From contig NW_004955487.1 of assembly GCF_000276665.1 (NCBI RefSeq), positions 6,411,012 through 6,475,011 of the forward strand: 64,000 bases of DNA, read 5' to 3'. The translations under genes were made by a program, and so were the position numbers. This DNA comes from Chinchilla lanigera. Lineage: Eukaryota; Chordata; Mammalia; Rodentia; Chinchillidae. The notes beneath the pieces were generated by a model. The model saw nothing but the letters and a program-made list of their open reading frames with translations. It made no database searches and had not been told where the DNA came from. Below are positions 46,903-59,405 of the stretch, piece after piece (position 1 is the first letter of the stretch; each line of letters starts with the position of its first letter).

Positions 46903-47870
46903 TTTTTTCACTTTTTTATTAGTACATGTTTGCAGTACATTCACTTTATAGTCAACTTGGGGAGTGGATACATGCACATAATACAGTCTGCTTCTCTTTA
47001 AAAGTTTAATCCCTTCCCCCATCTCCCCTCCCTTCCTCCTTTTCTAAGTCCCCTTTTCCCATTTTCATTTTTATTGACATAATTAATTTTAGCTCATGTT
47101 TATGGCATATCATGTTCCCATTCATTTAGGTTACTAGGTTCCTGTACATCGCATATCCTTGTTCTACTTATTTTGCCTTCTGTTCTCCCTCACCCCTTGC
47201 CCTTGGTCTCTTGGACCCCTTCCCATTTCCAGGAGAGCCACTGCCTTGTCTCCTTCTAGCCTTCCTCTACTGATCTGTTTGTACTTTGCGTTACTTGGAG
47301 AGATACCTTATGGTATTTAAGCCTGTGTGTTCACTCAATATTACGTTTCCTAAGTGTGTCCATTTTCCTACAAAAATCTCAAATTTGTCCTTCTGTTATA
47401 GCCGAGCAGTATTCTTGGCTATATATAGTGTATCTGTTACATTTTATTCATCCAGTTGTCTGTTGATGGGTACACAGGCTGCTTCCAGGAGTTAGCTATT
47501 ATAAATTATGCTGCTATAAACACTAGTGCACATGTATCACTGTAGCATGATGTCTTAAGCTCTTTTGGGAAGCTGCCTAGCAGGGGGATTGCTGGGTCCT
47601 GTGGGATTTCTAATTTTAGTTCTTGAGAAATCTCCATACCGAGTTCAGTAATGGTTGCACTAGTTTGCATTCCCACCAACAATGAAAGAGGGTTCCTTTC
47701 TCACACAACCTTGTTATTTGTTATGTTTTGATTTGTTATTTTTTGCACTTGTTATTTTTTGATTTCTTGATGGTTTGCCATTGTTTCTGGAGTAAGATGG
47801 AATCTTAGCATTGTTTTAAGATTTATTCTTAAGCCTTTTCAGCATTTCTTTAACAAACTTTTATTCATTA
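46903..47870 (-). mobile_element. L1 3'-end fragment
   Basis: The antisense of the ORF2 C-terminus is clear at 47290-47830 (GTTGATGGGTACACAGGCTGC, TTGCATTCCCACCAACAATG). The 3' UTR (46903-47290) is C-rich on the plus strand near 46990-47065. It is 5'-truncated and resembles, but is not identical to, the subfamily at 16.4 kb. Confidence 0.85.
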
Positions 47871-47892
47871 TTGTAGAATAGATTTTTAGATT

Positions 47893-47926
47893 ATCTATCT
47901 ATCTACCTATCCATCTATCTATAGTA
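47893..47926. repeat. (TATC)n microsatellite
   Basis: About eight TATC-type units with CTAC/CCATC variants. Confidence 0.85.
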
Positions 47927-49737
47927 CTGCAATTGATGTGATATCTCAAGAATTACCCAGAGATTGTATGACATGTTAAGTTAGTGTGCAAATCCCTTTT
48001 ACTTTAGTTCCACAAATGCTATACATAAAACCCAACTTTTTTTGCCTTACAGTGATATGAAGAATTAAAAAAGATCAGAAAATACACTATAAATAATATC
48101 TAATGAGTAAACTTTGCACAGTCACTAAGGATGGAATATAAAAAGGAGTACAGACCCTTCAGATTTCCAGATTTCCTGGATTACAGGTGGACACCAAGCC
48201 GAGGATTCTGTCTTGTTTATTTTGGGTTCACAGAAGTGTGCCTGGCATACAAGTAAACAGATTAAACATTCCTATGGTTTAGCTGAGGTTTTACTTTTGC
48301 ACTGATCTTTTGTCAGCTCAGTCCCCCAATGGTGTGTCATCGTATTGCCATTTATGTTAACTTGAACTTGTCATTGGAAATAGTCAACTTTAACTGAAAA
48401 CATTACCAAAATGCAAGCAACATTCCCATTTAATCATGGATGGCACATTATAAAAATGGCATTAACTACACACAGCCAGCTTCCACTCACTTGAGGAAAA
48501 GTAAGCAAAGCAATGAAATCCAAATAACAAAGACAACTGGAATCCTCTTCCTTCAGCTTGAGCAATGAAGGATACCAATAGGACACACACCTTTGAGAAT
48601 TTGTCTGAGATGTTTTCAGAAAAAGAAAAACGAGACTTATTCATTTGGTTTATTTCATTTGATAGAACTGAATATAAACCTCCTTTTACAGTCAATATGG
48701 CTATGTATTACAGTCCAGTAGGCTACTTTCTTGAAAAACCCTAAAAATATTATCATGCTCTTCCATTACACAGCTTGGTGTTAACATCTTATTATTTTCC
48801 CTTCTCACTATATTGAAATTATATTAAAAAATTCTAATAGTTTCTAGGCTTAAAATCTTATTTGGGCCAAATCACATGGTTTACCTAATTTATACCTCCA
48901 CTAGCCTTGCTCATTTTATCTACCTTTCTAAAATCACTCACACTTCACTCCCTTAAGTATCCTGGAAATTCCCCCCTACATGCTAAGCAATTTGTTTAAA
49001 GTCTGCCTTCAAATGCACTTCCTGAAATGATTCAGTCCAACTTTATTTGAAAAACTGACTGAATATAACCTCATGGTGGGCCTGGCTCATTACTCTCCAC
49101 TGAGGAGAGAATGAGATGAAAGAGATTTGGTTTCAGCTTTCATGAGGTTGAAGAGAACCTTCTCAGGAGAACTGGGATTGTGTCCAGTGAAATTACTCAT
49201 TTACATAGCATGGTCATTACCAGGACCAAATGGGTTTTAAAAAAATCACTACACAGCATTAATGAAATAAATAGAAGCAAAGAGTTATTTCCTTAAGATA
49301 CTCATTCATCACTTCAGCATTTCCCCAATTCCTCACTCCTGACACCTCTGATCATCACCTGCCCTCACTCCACAGATTGTGGACTCCCTGATAGGAGCTG
49401 TCTTCCAGGGGACTCTTTAGAAGTGGAGGGGCCAGTGGTGTTTGGAAAGTGGATGTGGAATCTTGGGACTTCATAACAATTTCCATCACCAAGATTTCCC
49501 AATGTGAATTTAGAAACTCAAGTTTGGGAGACACAGAGCTCCCATTTTGGGAACCCAATCCAGTTGGGTGATCTTGGAAGATGCCAGAAGATAAATAAAT
49601 ACTATCTTCAAAGAGCCAAGAAAAAGTATAAAACTCAGTCTAGAGTTTTATACCCTGAAAAAGTATTGGAAACAACTGGATAATATTTCCATGTTTAAGA
49701 AGCTAAAACACTGTATTATTCATAGATTTCATTAAGG
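47927..49737. other. Unique sequence, about 1.8 kb
   Basis: AT-rich. No repeat family or gene recognised. Confidence 0.4.
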
Positions 49738-50292
49738 GTATTTTGATGATTAATTTTGATTTGTTAAGTAGACCAGATGAAGACCTGCCTAGCAGATCAA
49801 TGAATAAAGCTTACTTCTGGGTGTGTCTGTGGAGCGTTTCCAGAGATGACTGGCACGTAGTCTGAGAAATTGAAGGGGGAAGACCTACCAAGTTGTGGGT
49901 GGCACCATCCAATAGGTTTGCAGCCCAGATGGAATGAAAAGAGAAGAAAGAAGAAGTCAGCCTACATTTGAAAAGCTTATTCTGCTTGAGCTGGTATTTT
50001 TTTTTGCTGTTGCCATTGCCTGTGTACAAGAGACTCCAGCTTTTTCATACTTTCAGTCAGTCTTATATCAGGGAACCTCCAGGCCTTCAGTCTTAGACTA
50101 GACTGATTCCTTGAACCCTCTTGTTATGTGACTTCTAACTTCTTGGACAAAGTAGCTACTAGATCCCTGGCTTCTCAGTGTACAGATGGCCATTATGGAC
50201 ACTTGTCTAATAAATCCACTTGCTTAGATGTGCATTCATATTGTATTTTTTCCTGTTGATTATATTCCTCTAGAGAACCCTGACCAATACAG
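49738..50292 (+). mobile_element. Ancient ERVL-type LTR
   Basis: GATGATTAATTTTGATTTG, TTACTTCTGGGTGTGTCTGTG, GGTGGCACCATCCAATAGG, a late TAATAAATCC and the end CTAGAGAACCCTGACCAATA are the landmark order of a common old mammalian LTR class (MLT2-like by memory). Confidence 0.6.
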
Positions 50293-50908
50293 GTATTTCT
50301 AACAAATGTGTGTCAGGAGGATGAAGAGGGAATCAAGGCAGAGCAAAAATTCAGAACAGCAAGTAAGAAAAAAAATTAGTAAAAATAGGTCAGAAAATAC
50401 TGGCTATGGAACTATTTTTACATTAAAATGTAAAATTGAAACTCTAGAAACAGTGATATGTTAGTTGTGTGAACTGAAATGTGATAAGGTATATGTGTTC
50501 TGAGAAAGGAGAAAAGAAACACATTTTGGACTTACTTTTAAAAACTCAACTAAGAGTCCATATTTAAAACTCAAGGATAAGAAGTGTGAAACTAGAACAA
50601 TAATCTACAGAGCCCAGATATGAGAAAGGAGGAGCACAAATTAGGGAATATAGAAATAATGATCAGCACAAAGGCAGTCCAAAAAGTAGAAACAGGAAAG
50701 GTTGCTTTGCAGGAAATTCAGGGGTGGTCACAGTGGGAGTCTGGAGCCCCAGCCTCTGGGATCCCAGGGAAAAATGCCTTCTAGCTGGTGAGACCCATGA
50801 CAGTGAAGCTACAAAACAGGTCTATGTTCTGCAGGCTGCATGATGGGACAGCACTTTGCCGTCACTTGCCTGAGAGCCCAGGGCTGTGGCCTCTTCTTCC
50901 ACACTGAC
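50293..50908. other. Unique sequence
   Basis: Purine-rich, no family recognised. Confidence 0.4.
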
Positions 50909-51308
50909 TGTCTTAATTGCTTTCCTTCTCCTTGAGACACAATACCCAACACTCACAATTTAAAGGGGAAGAGATTGACTTGGGGCTCACAGTTACAATC
51001 TATGGCCAGCCAGCTCCAAGGCAGAAATGTCATGGTGGATTGGCCTGCCTCAGAGGAAAGCCGCTCATGTCATGGTGGTCAGGAAGCAGAGAAAAGAAAG
51101 GTGCCAGGGAGAGAGATGCATCCTTTAGGATGCTCCCTACTCCAGTAACCTACCTCTAACTGAAACCTAACAGCACATTTACCTATGGATTCACCACTGG
51201 ATTAATCTCCTGATGAATATAATGCACCCATGATACAATCACCTTCCAAAAGCCCAACCTGTGAGCACATAAGAGCTTTGCGGGTCATTCTTGATCCAAA
51301 CCATAACA
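50909..51308 (-). mobile_element. MaLR (ORR1-like) LTR
   Basis: TGTCTTAATTGCTTTCCTTC, GAGACACAATACCCAACAC, GGTCAGGAAGCAGAGAA, and an end of TTGATCCAAACCATAACA, all antisense. Confidence 0.85.
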
Positions 51309-52310
51309 TTGTCATTCCACCATATTGGATTCTTGTGCCTTTTCCATAAAGTGTGGTATATTTACCTCTCTTTGCTCAAAAATATTTAATCAATGCAACC
51401 AGAGAGTAGTTTTTTGTAAAAGGTAATAAAATATGTATACTCTTAGCAGTATGAAGGACAAATAAGGAACACCATTGACAAATAATGTTAGAAATAAAAC
51501 AAGGCATAAGAGCAGAAACTTAAGTATTCAATATCCATAGGAAAATGTTTTGGAAAACTTTATGCCAACAAATTTGAAAATTTAGATAAAGTTGAATTCT
51601 TCCAGAAAAAAAATCATGTAAGTACTGAAAAGTAGAAGGAATCTGGTAAAGCCATAACTGTTGATAAATGAAACAGGTAACAATATTTTCCTTAGCAAGC
51701 AGTATGAAGTTCATATGTTTTTTGGGTAAAACGTACCAAATAATCAGAAAACAGGTAAAGCTTATGCTAAACAAAATAACTCAGAGTACTACAGAAAAAG
51801 AGAAGTTTCCTAACTCATTTTATAAGTGAACATAATTTCAGCACCAAATCAAGGAAAATTTTGATCAACTGTGTAGATTAGCCACATACCAGTCTAATTA
51901 CCAAATACAAGATGACCAAAATTTGCATACTTTTGTTAATCTGTATAAAATAATATAACAGGAAATATAAAAACAATAATTTTATCAAACTTATTCAATA
52001 TAAAAGTTGGCTGGTTGAGATAATACCTGCCTGAGCAACAAATGGGATAGTCAATATGTAAACAAATGTTCTGCCCAAGTGATGCTTGGGGTACACTGTT
52101 AAGTGGTTAAGAGGCCTCAATACTGTATTGACAGATAAAATTGATTTATGTATGTTATAAGATTAGCTTTATTATCCATAAGTTATTGTAATTAATATAC
52201 TCATGTCTAAGTAAACGGTGATTACTTTACTGTAGGGAAAGAGAGATGTCCCTTAGGAGGCTGTGAGAAGAAAATTAAACCCAGGAAGGGATACAAAGAT
52301 GGAACACTAT
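51309..52310. other. Unique AT-rich sequence
   Basis: No repeat family or gene recognised. Confidence 0.4.
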
Positions 52311-52693
52311 TCATTAGCTGTCTATTGTTGGAACAAAATACCTGACATGTACAACATAAAGGAGAAGGATTTATTTTACCTGATGGCACCAGAGGGGTCA
52401 GTCCATGGTAAGCTGTCTCCAAGGAGGAAACCCCATGGTGGAGGGCAATGGCAGAAAAAAGCTGTTCACTTCTTGGCAACAGAAAGAGAGTGAGGGATAC
52501 ATCCTCCAAAGGGACACCATAGTGATCCACTGTTCCCCACCGGGTCCTACCTCCTAATATCCTATTCCCCTATGAAGTCACCAATGGCTTGATCCATTGA
52601 TGAAGTTAGTGAGCTCATGATCAATTGCCTTCTGAAAGCCCTAACCCTGAACCCATGAGATTTAGGGTGGCACTTTAGATCTAAACTGTAACA
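52311..52693 (-). mobile_element. MaLR (ORR1-like) LTR
   Basis: TTAGCTGTCTATTGTTGGAAC, AGAAGGATTTATTTTACC, GGTCAGTCCATGGTAAGC, and an end of TTAGATCTAAACTGTAACA, all antisense. Confidence 0.85.
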
Positions 52694-53653
52694 ACTAGCA
52701 TCTAGTCTCCTTTTGGTGGCTGAGAGATGATTGATCCATTAATTTAAGGATGTGAAGGCTTATTCAGGATAGATAAGTGTGTTTTAGGTCAGGGAAATGG
52801 CAAAGCACTGTGTCTTAAGAATGTGTAGCAGGCTTGGATTATTGCACAGAAAGTGGCTGTGTCACCAGCAAGATCAACTTGGCAGCAGGACTGGGAGATT
52901 CCCTGGAGGAGCCCCTGTTGGGGACCAGTCTGCACCTAGCACACTGAATGGATCCCATCATCCATGCTGCTCTTGTTCCTATTTTCCTTTTCCCATCCCC
53001 CCTTAGGACTCCCCTAGTAGGACCGGAGACAATGAGGCATTTCTCTCTTGGATCCAGAGCACTTGCCTCTGCTCAGCCTTCTCTTTGTGTGCTCTGGCTC
53101 TTGCAAGTGGTGGGCTCTCAACACCTCTTCACTGTCTGATGGATGGCATGTTGGCAAAGCACAGTCAATTAGTTCAGTCTGACATACGGCTCAGCTGTCT
53201 AAGAGAGAAAACCAGAAACAGACCAAATGCAAAAGGATGGGACAATTTGAAATGCAGAACAGGGGATTGAAATAACTCACATCACGATACAGCAGTGGGT
53301 CAACAGGCAGCGGGTAGGAAGATAGCTCTTCTAATTTGCAGCATCTATATGGCCAGCCCACAGGCTTTGGAATCTGAGGTTTAGCCTTGGGCAAGTGTGT
53401 GTCAATTTAACAAGTGACCTTGAACCAGTTGCTGAAAGTTTCTGGATGACAGTTTCCTTATCCAAACGTGGAGAAAATACATACTTCCCAGGATGGCTAG
53501 AGGGATCACACCAGCACTGCTTACAAAAGTTCTTTACAATCTGCAAGCTGTTACTGCCATTTAACATCCCAGCTTCGCTAGTTGTGCAAGAAAAACTACA
53601 ATGAATAACAAAATCCAGACTGATTTAAAGCAAAGTAAAACAAAAAAGAGCAG
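52694..53653. other. Unique sequence with MIR trace
   Basis: A plus-strand MIR-like stretch lies at about 53395-53540 (GTGACCTTGAACCAGTTGC, GACAGTTTCCTTATCCAAA). No gene recognised in the rest. Confidence 0.45.
53395..53540 (+). repeat. MIR
   Basis: GTGACCTTGAACCAGTTGC followed by CAGTTTCCTTATCCAAACG is the MIR core order. Confidence 0.6.
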
Positions 53654-54560
53654 TGTGGTGGATTGACAACAGGTGGTCAACATGTAACACCCAGCTGAAC
53701 TGAACCAGCATGGTTCTGGGTGTGGGAGGCCCACCTGAGGGTTGCAGCTGGCAGCATAAGAGGCAGAACTGGAGAGGAAGAAGTTTAGAGGCTGTTGGGA
53801 GCTGGTAGAAGCTATTAGGAGCCTGTTGGAAGCTGTTGAAAAGCTGTAGGGAGCTGCTGGTTTTCCTGGAGGAGCTTGTCATGCTGGCTTTTCTAATGAA
53901 CTCAGCTGTTCTCATCAGAGGAGGAGCTTGGGACCTCATTGTTGCGGAGAATGGTTACGATTTACTTTGGGGGAGCTCTGGTCCTCTCTTTGAGCATCAC
54001 TTCCTGGCTGTGGAGGGGAAGATGTGCACTGCTCATTCTCCTGGAGAAGTTTGTCACGTTGGCTTTCTTGATGGGAACTCAGCTTTCCTCATCATCAGAG
54101 GAGTTTGGGACCTCACTGTTGCTGAGGATGGCTGTAGTACCTTTTGGGGGTGCTCTGGTTCTCACTTTGTGCATTGCTTCCTGGCTCCAGTGCAGGTCCC
54201 TCAGCTTGCTTGCACAGATCCTTCACCCTGCTGGCACAGGTTTTCTAGCTTCCATCACTGACCTTTGGGCCTTCCCAGTGCAAATCTGTAAAACAGACCT
54301 GCATGAGACATTGTCATGGGCTCTGGGCCTCCAACTGGACTCATGGGAGGCATTGTTATGGGCTCTAAATCTTCAGCTGAACCCATGCAGGACATTACTA
54401 TGGGATCCAGGCTCTCAGCTGGATTCTTTGGTCTTTAGTGTATGGACAGATTTCCTGCACTCTTTGTATATGATTCTTTGGGTGACTACTATAAAATAAT
54501 CTTATAAAATATGGGTCCTCTATTATATTGTTCTCCTTGCAAAAACCCCAAACTAAAACA
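53654..54560 (+). mobile_element. Solo LTR of an ERVL-like family, copy 2 (907 bp)
   Basis: Same family as 35488-36366. Starts TGTGGTGGATTGACAACAGG and ends AAACTAAAACA, with a perfect 5-bp target-site duplication AGCAG (53649-53653 and 54561-54565). The roughly 175-bp direct duplication (units from 53868 and 54043) and the 42-bp triple repeat (about 54309-54432) are both present, so they belong to the family, not to one copy. A 141-codon frame (53836-54261) parallels the frame in copy 1. Confidence 0.88.
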
Positions 54561-54635
54561 AGCAGAAAACAGGAAATGATGTCAGGCATAAAATATACAT
54601 TCCACATTTAGAACCATTTCACATAAAGGAAAATC

Positions 54636-54689
54636 TATATCTATTTATCTACAGCTATATATCTATATCTACATCTATATCTATCTATC

Positions 54690-54728
<39 letters not shown>

Positions 54729-54729
54729 G
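54636..54729. repeat. (CTAT)n microsatellite
   Basis: About 90 bases of ATCT/CTAT units, irregular at the start, pure at the end. Confidence 0.95.
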
Positions 54730-55009
54730 AGTGACTGGAAAGCTCAGGAAAGGTCCCATTTCTCCCATCCTTGCTTTATCCACCTGGCCTCACCATTGGT
54801 CACTCTGAGGCTCTGCAAAGACATGTTAGTCCCCCTAGGGGCACTTGTCCTGAGGTTCACAGTTATTATCCTTGAAGTTGAAGAGGTGATGAGAAATGTT
54901 ATTGTATTTTTTTGGAATTGGTTTCTGTATTTCTGAGTGATCCCTATGCAATCACAAAGCCTCTCAGAGATCAGCTACAACATAGTCAGCAAGGATGCAG
55001 ACAGCAAAG

Positions 55010-55192
55010 CCAGGCTGGCTGGGTGGTGCACACCTGTAACAATAAGCACTTGGAGCCTAAGACAGGAGGATTGCAAATTTGAGCCCAGTCAGGGCCACTC
55101 AGTGACTTAGTAAGAGCCTATCCCAAAATAAAAATGGGCTGGGGATGTAGTTCAGTGCAAAAACCCTGGGTTCAAATTTTTGTAGAAACACA
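55010..55192 (+). repeat. B1-ID composite SINE
   Basis: Sense B1 (GGTGGTGCACACCTGTAAC, AGACAGGAGGATTGCAAATT), then sense ID (GGGCTGGGGATGTAGTTCAG, CCCTGGGTTCAAAT). Confidence 0.88.
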
Positions 55193-55196
55193 ACAT

Positions 55197-55588
55197 GTAA
55201 TTTACTTAAAAATTTTTTCAGTGTATAATACAATATTCTGAAATATAGGCTCAATAATGTGCAGAATATCTCTACAACTTCCTTATCTTATATAGCTGAA
55301 ACTTTATAGTCATAGACGACAACTCCTTAACATCCCACAGTCTCTGACAATCTCCCTTCTACATTTTACTTCCATGAGCTTGACCACTTTAAGAGCCTCA
55401 TTTACATGGAACCATGCAGTATTTGTCCTCTGTGTCAAGCTCATTTCACTTAATGTATTGCACTACAGGATCTATCTTGTCATATGTGGTGAGATTTCCT
55501 TCTTTGGAAAGGAATGTGTATGTGCACTGTATGTGCATTGTACATCTTATTTTCCTTACTCACTCATCTACTGATAGGTGTTGCAAAT
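55197..55588 (-). mobile_element. L1 fragment, 3' part (minus-oriented)
   Basis: Antisense L1 3' end: CATGGAACCATGCAGTATTTG, CTCATTTCACTTAATG, CTCATCTACTGATAGGTGTTG. Joined directly to an L1 piece in the opposite orientation. Confidence 0.75.
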
Positions 55589-56265
55589 CAAAACCAAGAA
55601 GAGATATTTATATATATCTGTTAGGATGATGATTATCCAAAGCAAAAGACAATTTGGTGCTATAGTTTGGATGCTGAATGCTTATCATCAAAGGCCTATG
55701 TATTAAAGGCATGGTCCCCACTGTGGCATTACTGGGAGGTCCTGGGATCTTTCAAAAGTGAAGCCTGGTGGGAGGCTTTTAGGTCATTGGGAACATGCCC
55801 TTGAAGCAGACTGGGACTCCAGTCCCTGCCTCCCTTCCTTTGTTTCCTGGAGGAAGTGAGCAGTTTGGCTCTGCTGTGCTCCCACCATGATGTGTTGACC
55901 TGCGTGAGCTCCAAAGCATTAGGACTTCTTGACCATAGACTGGACTCTGCAAAACCATGAGCCAAAACAATTATGCTTGCTTTATAAGTCAATTGCCACA
56001 GAAATTTCATTGTACTGTTGGAAGGCTGACTGATACAGTTGTACACTGTTAGTGGAAATGTAAGCTAGCATTTACCCTATGGAAAACACTAGGGAGGTTC
56101 CTACAGAAATGGAAAAGAGAATGATCATATTATCCGGAAGTCTACTTTTTCATATATATTCAAGAAAAGTGAAACTGGAATCTTGAGAAGCTATTTGCAT
56201 AATATTTTTACCCTTATGGTCTTTGCAACTTTCTTCACAGTGCTCAGGATATTGGGAGTGTTTTA
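55586..56265 (+). mobile_element. L1 fragment, inverted 5' part, split by an LTR
   Basis: Sense ORF2 C-terminal sequence appears before the LTR (GCAAATCAAAACCAAGAAGAG) and after it (TTGTACACTGTTAGTGGAAATG, GGAAAACACTAGGGAGGTTCC). Opposite orientation to 55197-55588, as in twin-primed L1 insertions. Confidence 0.75.
55658..56037 (+). mobile_element. MaLR-like LTR inserted in L1 fragment
   Basis: TGCTATAGTTTGGATGCTGAA start, AAGCCTGGTGGGAGGCTTTT, ACCATGAGCCAAAACAATT, GGCTGACTGATACA end. The L1 reading resumes right after it. Confidence 0.8.
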
Positions 56266-58672
56266 ACAAGTAGTAAAAGCTCATTTCAATCTTTCCAGAT
56301 CTGGAGCATTTCAATTCTAATCTTAAGAGCAGCTAGCTTTTTTTTTTCTTCTGTAACTAACAGTGCCTTTAACTGTTTATACAGCTTTGGGAATTGTCCT
56401 CTCTGTGCTGTGGTTTATTTATAGAGGAAAAACATAGTCATGGCTAGCCTTGTTCCTTCATATAAAAATATCCTCTTCAACCTCACTCAGTCTGGAGCCA
56501 GCACAGGTACCTGACAAGAGTGGTTTCCAAACTTGGGTCCTGACTATGTGACCTTCCAGCGCAGTAACAGCTGTTCCACTGCCCCTCTTTCCTTCATGGT
56601 GTTGTAGGGCAGAGTCCAAACAACTGTTATTTAAGGTAAATTTTGGTACTACTGGATGTAATAGAGGGGAATTCCCAATGAAAAGGTATTGGCAGATGCA
56701 GTCTCCAGATGACAATAACTCCTACTCCCCCTCCTTGTTCCACTGTCAGGAATGTATTAATGTATCATTGTTCTTTTGCATTTACAAGCTCTGCAATTTG
56801 TGTTGTTGTTATCACTGTCATATGGGCTTACTTACCCTCTGTACTCTGTGACACTTTGGAGCCAAGGGACAGAAACTGCAGAGCTGGAGAGTCTCATGAC
56901 ATCCAGTGCATTCACTGCATGCTCCAACTTCTTGCATATGTCACCTGTTGCTTTCATCAAATGAGTCGTAAGTAGGGGACACACATGATTTCTGTTTTTA
57001 TAGAACAGATTGAAAATGGTAGAAGGAGTCTTGTCACACAAGAACTTAGGGAAAGTGTTGAAGTTATCTAGTAAACCAGATACTGAGCAGTTTCACTAAA
57101 ATTAGTTAACTAGTCAATTTTATACAGGCATTCATAGATATTAAACATTTTGATTATTGCTTCTTATCTTTCAAAAGTTCAAACTGCTCTACATTTCTCA
57201 AAGAAAGGCTAAGCATGAAGAAAAAAGCAAGAGATACAGGCATGTGTTGCAAGGGAGGAGTTGTGTATAATAATTTTGGAAATAGGTTTTCACCCCCATT
57301 GTATAGTCTTGCCTACAAATTTAGAAAGATTGACCACAATAATTTTCACTGTAATTTTGAAGGATCTTGAGTTAATAACACAGCTTCCCACTTCGATACC
57401 ATGTTAGTGTGTTTGGAGAGTTAAACTGCATGATGAAAAAATAATGCTCGGAGTGCAAGAAAGAGTAACAGAAGCAAGTCTTGGATGCATTGAGGGTACA
57501 GGTTGGATGAGGTGCAATGCCTCCTTTTGAGTCTGAGTCACCTCTTTACGCACAACAAGAGCTTGAAATTTAAGGGAACTTGAAGTAGCTGTACTCTTTA
57601 CAAGCTGAGAGCCACAAAAGCCCAAATATCCTCCTCATTTGTAAAATGAGGTTATCACTGGACCCATCTTGTAGGGTTCAATGAGATCTAAAGGCATTTT
57701 GGCAGTCAAAAATCCCAGCACATGTATGGCACTTTATAAAGCCCTTGCTTGACGGTAATTGTGATGAACTGCATCATTCGTAGTGTGGGCACTGTATTCT
57801 TTACTTGAAACTCGGATTCTTACTCTGTTCCCAAGCTGACATAATAAAGAATAGATGATTAAATTGTAATGTATAAAACAAAAACAACCAATGTCCTCAG
57901 AAAGGTCACCCTAGTGAAAGCAAAGACATAAACTTTGTCCAGTGGGGGTGAAATAGCATCCAGCTCTCAGGTGAGAAGTGTTGCTACAATGTGAAAACAT
58001 TTCTCTTTCACCTTTGTAGTTCAGGAGATGTTTGAAAGTGAAGTAGAAGGGAAAAGATAACAAGAGGCACTGTGAACAAGTCACACAGACAGAACCTTGG
58101 CCATTTTCCCACCAAGGGATGGGGAGGGTAATTTCTGTTTCCCGAGAGTAGCTGGGCAGAGGGTATTTGAAGGACTGTCTATACCCAAGGAAGTCCAGTT
58201 CCTTTGGACAATCTATTCTGCTTGTGGAATAGCAGCATCAATAAAACAACTGGAGCGGCTGAAATTATCTGTGTGTGAGTCTAGAGAAAGAGCTGGGCAC
58301 TCAGCGAGGCTGAGAACTTGCCAAAATTCAGGTGCTGGTGAAGACAAACTGCAGCACAGGCACAAGGTGGACATGACTTAGTAGCTATTCATAGCCTAGG
58401 AGAGAGCGGGCCCTGTCACTAGGTATAACTCAGGAGAAGTCATGTGGCCACCACTGCATACAGGTCCTTGCATAAATAAAGATGAAAAGCTTTTGAACTA
58501 CCTCTTTCCCTTTAAGAATTCTTCTGACGCTTAAAGTTGAAGCTCTTCCAGGGGTAGGTTTAAAGGGATAGTGTAGGGGTAGTTTATTGGTACTGATCAC
58601 ATTTGCCATGCCAGTGTTGTGACAGGGTAGTGCTTATAAGGTGAAGGGATTGGAGGGGGACCCTGTATTAGT
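56266..58672. other. Unique sequence with MIR trace
   Basis: About 2.4 kb with no gene recognised. A plus-strand MIR lies at 57622-57770. The rest is unclassified. Confidence 0.4.
57622..57770 (+). repeat. MIR
   Basis: CCTCATTTGTAAAATGAGG, CATCTTGTAGGGTTCAATGAG and a late CATGTATGGCACTTTATAAAG follow MIR order. Confidence 0.65.
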
Positions 58673-58772
58673 TATCAACTACTGCATGACAATATCGTTA
58701 CACACTTAGCCACATATTTGTCATCCCAGCCTTTCTGTGGGCAGGGGTCTGGGTAAGGGTCAGTGTGACCCT

Positions 58773-59190
58773 TAGGGCCTTTAGCTGCACTGTCCTAGCT
58801 GCCTCAATGTCCTGAATGGATTCAAAATGTTTCTTTTCCTGATCGTTTTGACTTTGGGGAAGAGCCAGGAGTCACATGGTGCCAGATCCAGTGACTAAGG
58901 TGGGTGACGACACCGTGTCATATTTTTACAACTTGCCTTTCCATTTGATGATGCTCAGCAGCAGCTACCTTTAAATATTTTTGATCCCATTTTAGAAAGA
59001 CACTCAGGAAAGAGGATTCCAGAGCTGGTACAGAAAGTGGCAAGGATGATGGGATAAGTAAGTTCAAAGCAAGGGGGTGGTGGATTTTGAGAGGGAGTCA
59101 TGGTAATGTGTCCTTTAATATATATATAATACAAATTAATGTCCTTTAATATACATTTTTAAAATTTTAACATACATTGCATAGTTTGAT
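58773..59190. mobile_element. Mariner-like remnant with internal inversion
   Basis: 58773-58930 carries the central transposase block on the minus strand (reverse reads CTCTTCCCCAAAGTCAAAAC). 58996-59190 carries the C-terminal block on the plus strand (CTCAGGAAAGAGGATTCCAG) and the AT-rich 3' end with TTTGATCACAT. The two parts should be collinear. Confidence 0.7.
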
Positions 59191-59261
59191 CACATTGCAT
59201 ACATGCCATTGGATAATTAATCTTTTCAATTAAGAAGAGATTAATCTCTTCAATGGTGAGT

Positions 59262-59405
59262 ATAATACTACTATATAGATAAAGAAATCCAGTTTCTCAA
59301 AAGTGAAATAATTTGCCCAAAAGTCAGGAGCTAGTGGAAATTCAGGAAAGTCAGGGGCATGGGATTCAAATGCAGGTCATAGCAAGAGTTAATTTTCCTA
59401 CACTT
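59262..59405 (-). repeat. MIR-like fragment
   Basis: GATAAAGAAATCCAGTTTCTC, AATTTGCCCAAAAGTCAGGAG and GGGATTCAAATGCAGGTC follow antisense MIR order. Confidence 0.55.

Noticed and set aside
35488..54560. The two related LTRs as the ends of one provirus
   Set aside because: They are about 17 kb apart with different TSDs (ACAGG and AGCAG) and no gag-pol between them, so they are separate solo LTRs.
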